34,989 nt of DNA from CAYUNA01 sp047629355 (GTDB taxonomy: Bacteria > Bacteroidota > Bacteroidia > Chitinophagales > Saprospiraceae): the NCBI GenBank assembly GCA_047629355.1, contig JBLHWU010000039.1:1-34989 (forward strand). Reading direction: 5' to 3'. Positions 33,156 through 34,989 of this stretch are shown piece by piece. A program made the translations under genes and the position numbers. Each line of letters begins with the position of its first letter. Within the stretch, counting starts at the first letter, position 1. The notes under the pieces were generated by a model. That model did not search any database. It saw only the letters and a list, made by a program, of their open reading frames with translations, and had not been told where the DNA came from.

Positions 33156-34385
33156 CTAAATTACATTTTTCCCAATAAAAATCATTCCCAAAAACAGCAT
33201 TAATACCAAACCGCCCCATAACCATAAATCATATCTAATTCCCTGCAAATTAACGCTTTCAGAAATACCAAAAATCACTTGGTTTGCCCAGAAATGTGGA
33301 TGTCCTTCAACGCCACTTGTCCAGTTAAGCGCGTCTTTTTTAGCGCGTTGCATAGCAGCATCTTTGTCCTTTTTTTGATAGATGTGGTGGTAGAAGTTTT
33401 TTAGAAAATCCAATCTATTTTCAGGTTCGGTTTCCCACAAATTCGTTACAATAGCTTTTGTACCCTTTTCAGAAAGTTGTTGAATTAGTGGAAAGATGTT
33501 TTCCTGTCTTTTACAATTAGAAAATACCACTAATTCTGCGTTCAATTTTGGTAAATCAGCAATTTCTTGTTCGCAAATTTTCGGAAAATGAAGCGCTTGA
33601 AACAAAGGAGCTTCTTCTTTTAAAATGCTTGCGGTTGCTGCTCCTAATTGATAAATATCGCCACCAAATTTCCGATAAACCGTAATGGCTTCATCTTGTA
33701 TATTCTCCTGATTAACAGGCGCAAATGTCATAAATAACTTAGGGGCAAGCAGCGAAGTTTGTTGCATTTTCTGGTGTGCCATTGTGGAATGACAGTAGCT
33801 AATTTTATACTGTTGAAAAAGGTAGTCGTGACTTTCAAAATCTGTATTATTGGCTGGTTTTTGCGTTAGAAATATTTCAAAAGGGAGTTTTTTGAGGATA
33901 CCATCTGGTTTAATTAAAAGCCGTTTAGGCAAGTCGAACTTTTCTAAAGGAGCAAATATTTTTTCGTAAATTAAATTAGATTTTTCCACAAAATCTGCAT
34001 TGTTTTTTTCAAAATCTGGATTGTTGAAATCTGGATTTGACAAGTTATCAATCAGTAAATTAGCCCATTCTTCTAAAGGAAAATCTTTTTGAATAATTTG
34101 CTTCTGAAAATCTTTTTTAGAAATAAAAAATACGCAAATTTTAGCATCCGAAATAAAATATTTCAATAATGCCTGACCTTCTTCGAGTACCTCATTTTGA
34201 ATGATTGCTATTTCTAGTGGTTCGATGAATTCTTTACCCGTTTCCATCTTTTTCTTCTCTATAGAAATGCTGGGATATGCCTCATTGATAGATGCAAATC
34301 CGAGGAGCGAGTCTTGCTGGGCACAGATGCAGTTCATTTGACAAAAAAAGAAGACCACGAAAATTGAAAATACTTTAAAATCCAT
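33156..34385 (-). CDS. Membrane-anchored CHAT-like protein lacking the expected catalytic histidine
   Basis: This 409-aa protein has a signal peptide (about 1-22, ending NCICAQQ), a CHAT-like domain and a C-terminal transmembrane helix (about 385-407, LWLWGGLVLMLFLGMIFIG). The CHAT signature is partial. The stretch LLIKPDGILKKLPFEIFL fits the family start, and VVFSNCKRQE carries the nucleophile-position Cys291. However, the strand that usually reads LHFATHG reads ALHFPKICEQEI, so the second histidine is missing and the loop is short. Family members of Bacteroidota usually add many TPRs before CHAT; none are seen here. It is probably a pseudoenzyme or a truncated remnant. Direct copies of repeat F flank it on both sides. 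The start at 34385 replaces an upstream in-frame extension. Confidence 0.75.
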   Translation of the reverse strand: MDFKVFSIFVVFFFCQMNCICAQQDSLLGFASINEAYPSISIEKKKMETGKEFIEPLEIAIIQNEVLEEGQALLKYFISDAKICVFFISKKDFQKQIIQKDFPLEEWANLLIDNLSNPDFNNPDFEKNNADFVEKSNLIYEKIFAPLEKFDLPKRLLIKPDGILKKLPFEIFLTQKPANNTDFESHDYLFQQYKISYCHSTMAHQKMQQTSLLAPKLFMTFAPVNQENIQDEAITVYRKFGGDIYQLGAATASILKEEAPLFQALHFPKICEQEIADLPKLNAELVVFSNCKRQENIFPLIQQLSEKGTKAIVTNLWETEPENRLDFLKNFYHHIYQKKDKDAAMQRAKKDALNWTSGVEGHPHFWANQVIFGISESVNLQGIRYDLWLWGGLVLMLFLGMIFIGKNVI

Positions 34386-34517
34386 TGATGTAAATTTTGT
34401 TGTAAGTAAGAGGTAGTGGTCAATGAGGTAAAATTTTTGGTAGTGCCACAAATGTGCACTTTTACAGTTTAGGTGCTTTTTTTATCAAAGGGCTTTTTGT
34501 CCCTTAATACCCCTCCC

Positions 34518-34585
34518 GCGTTGCCGCAGGCAGCGCGCACGGTGTTTTTTGAAGCTCGAAAGCCTTACAGTTTTCTCGCTTCTCA
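34518..34585. repeat. Repeat family C, copy 4
   Basis: GCGTTGCC-gca-GGCAGCGC (34518-34536, one G-U pair), then GCACGGTGTTTTTTGAAGCTCGAAAGCCTTACAG. Close to the copy at 26212. Confidence 0.75.
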
Positions 34586-34683
34586 AACTTAAAAGAACCT
34601 TCGTTTATACGGTAATAAATCACTTTTTCAATAAATGGTGGTGCACATTTGCTACAGTACCAAATTTTTAAACAAGACTTTTC

Positions 34684-34762
34684 GATAGTTTTCTTTAAAA
34701 AAAGCCTTGAATAATTCTTTTATTGAAGTCTTTTTAGAGGAAAATAGCGGAAAAAGATGTTT
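34684..34762. repeat. Repeat family F, copy 2
   Basis: Left arm GATAGTTTTCTTTAAAAAAA (34684-) and right arm TATTGAAGTCTTTTTAGAGG (34721-) pair imperfectly, followed by AAAATAGCGGAAAAAGATGT. It is shorter than copy 1, with about 40 bp less in the centre. Confidence 0.7.
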
Positions 34763-34811
34763 AAAAATTATTGAATTAATTATTATATTCGAATTAAGAG
34801 TCTAAAAAAGC

Positions 34812-34885
34812 GTTTCCCAATGTCATAAGAAGTCTTAATTTTGGATTAGGACATTCAAAATTAAGCTTAAAATGGATTGGGAAAC
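34812..34885. repeat. Nested inverted repeats spanning the transposase-like start codon
   Basis: Outer pair GTTTCCCAAT (34812-34821) / ATTGGGAAAC (34876-34885) and inner pair CTTAATTTTG (34834-34843) / CAAAATTAAG (34856-34865) are each 10 bp and perfect. The outer right arm lies in codons 2-5 of the following reading frame, so the ATG at 34872 sits inside the structure. Confidence 0.75.
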
Positions 34886-34989
34886 AAAGCTCATCAAAGT
34901 TTACTTTTTAGTAAGCGAATATTCTTGGATATTTGAGGTTTATAACGAGCGATATAGTCGCAATAATACGCCAAAATTTACAGATATAG
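34872..34989 (+). CDS. N-terminal fragment of a probable transposase (runs off the window)
   Basis: 39 codons are visible (MDWETKLIKVYFLVSEYSWI, then EVYNERYSRNNTPKFTDI). The start resembles N-termini of a Bacteroidota IS transposase group that I recall, with a short helix followed by an S/N-rich loop and an FTDEEV-like motif at the edge. I cannot assign an IS family with confidence. The inverted repeats upstream would suit the left end of an insertion sequence. Nothing can be said about the catalytic domain, which is outside. Confidence 0.45.
   Translation, partial: MDWETKLIKVYFLVSEYSWIFEVYNERYSRNNTPKFTDI

Larger units (their letters stand above)
34386..34871. other. Spacer with families C and F and the left end of a probable IS
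   Basis: 485 bp. It includes a family C repeat (34518-34585), repeat F copy 2 (34684-34762) and, at the right end, nested inverted repeats before the transposase-like start codon. No coding sequence is seen. Confidence 0.6.

Noticed and set aside
32949..34762. Composite transposon around the CHAT-like gene
   Set aside because: The flanking family F copies differ in length, contain no transposase and show no target duplication, so simple repeat insertion is likelier.
1..34989. CRISPR array, rRNA, tRNA or prophage
   Set aside because: No regularly spaced identical repeats, no tRNA cloverleaf or CCA-type end, no rRNA stretches and no phage genes were seen by reading; a tRNAscan and CRISPR search would settle it.

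Overview
The window comes from a Bacteroidota chromosome, most likely a Saprospiria-type bacterium (Lewinella/Haliscomenobacter relatives). This rests on three secreted proteins with type IX secretion (T9SS) type A C-terminal tails, Bacteroidota-type -7 boxes (TAnnTTTG) upstream of several genes, an AT-rich composition, a dockerin/cohesin-like surface protein and a 493-aa protein of a kind I associate with this group. No rRNA, tRNA, CRISPR array or prophage was found. The taxonomic call is inference, not a database match. Layout: 0.5-4.3 kb, a lysyl-endopeptidase-like T9SS protease. 4.8-7.4 kb, a DEAD-box helicase, a small zinc-finger protein and a rhomboid protease. 7.6-10.7 kb, a DsbD-type thiol:disulfide transporter preceded by a stand-alone copy of its periplasmic domain. 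10.9-15.8 kb, a YwqG-like protein, a subtilase-family T9SS protein and a small exported protein. 16.4-19.7 kb, ribosomal protein L19, a membrane-anchored coiled-coil protein, TatA and a 2-oxoglutarate/Fe(II) oxygenase. 19.9-24.4 kb, a LytS/LytR-type two-component pair and an 861-aa T9SS adhesin-like protein. 24.6-29.3 kb, an unknown 493-aa protein and a RecB/AddB-like PD-(D/E)XK nuclease. 29.4-31.5 kb, a decayed histidine kinase and an SSAT-like acetyltransferase. 31.6-34.9 kb, an M28 aminopeptidase with a PDZ domain, a CHAT-like membrane protein lacking the expected histidine, and the start of a probable transposase. The genes are mostly housekeeping or envelope functions with little operon structure. 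The exceptions are the two DsbD-domain genes and the two-component pair. The shared theme is the envelope: secreted proteases, a surface adhesin, periplasmic thiol reduction, Tat export and membrane proteolysis. The striking feature is what lies between the genes. Nearly every long spacer holds palindromic dispersed repeats of at least seven families. The most notable are: (A) two copies of a roughly 190-bp MITE-like element with matching terminal inverted repeats and a compensated internal stem; (B) four same-orientation asymmetric hairpins, three of which bracket each gene of the two-component pair; (C) four copies of a GCCGCAGGC palindrome; (F) two copies flanking the CHAT gene; and one palindrome lodged in frame inside the 493-aa coding sequence. 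Several of these repeats stay open in frame with the following gene and would cause wrong start-codon calls.
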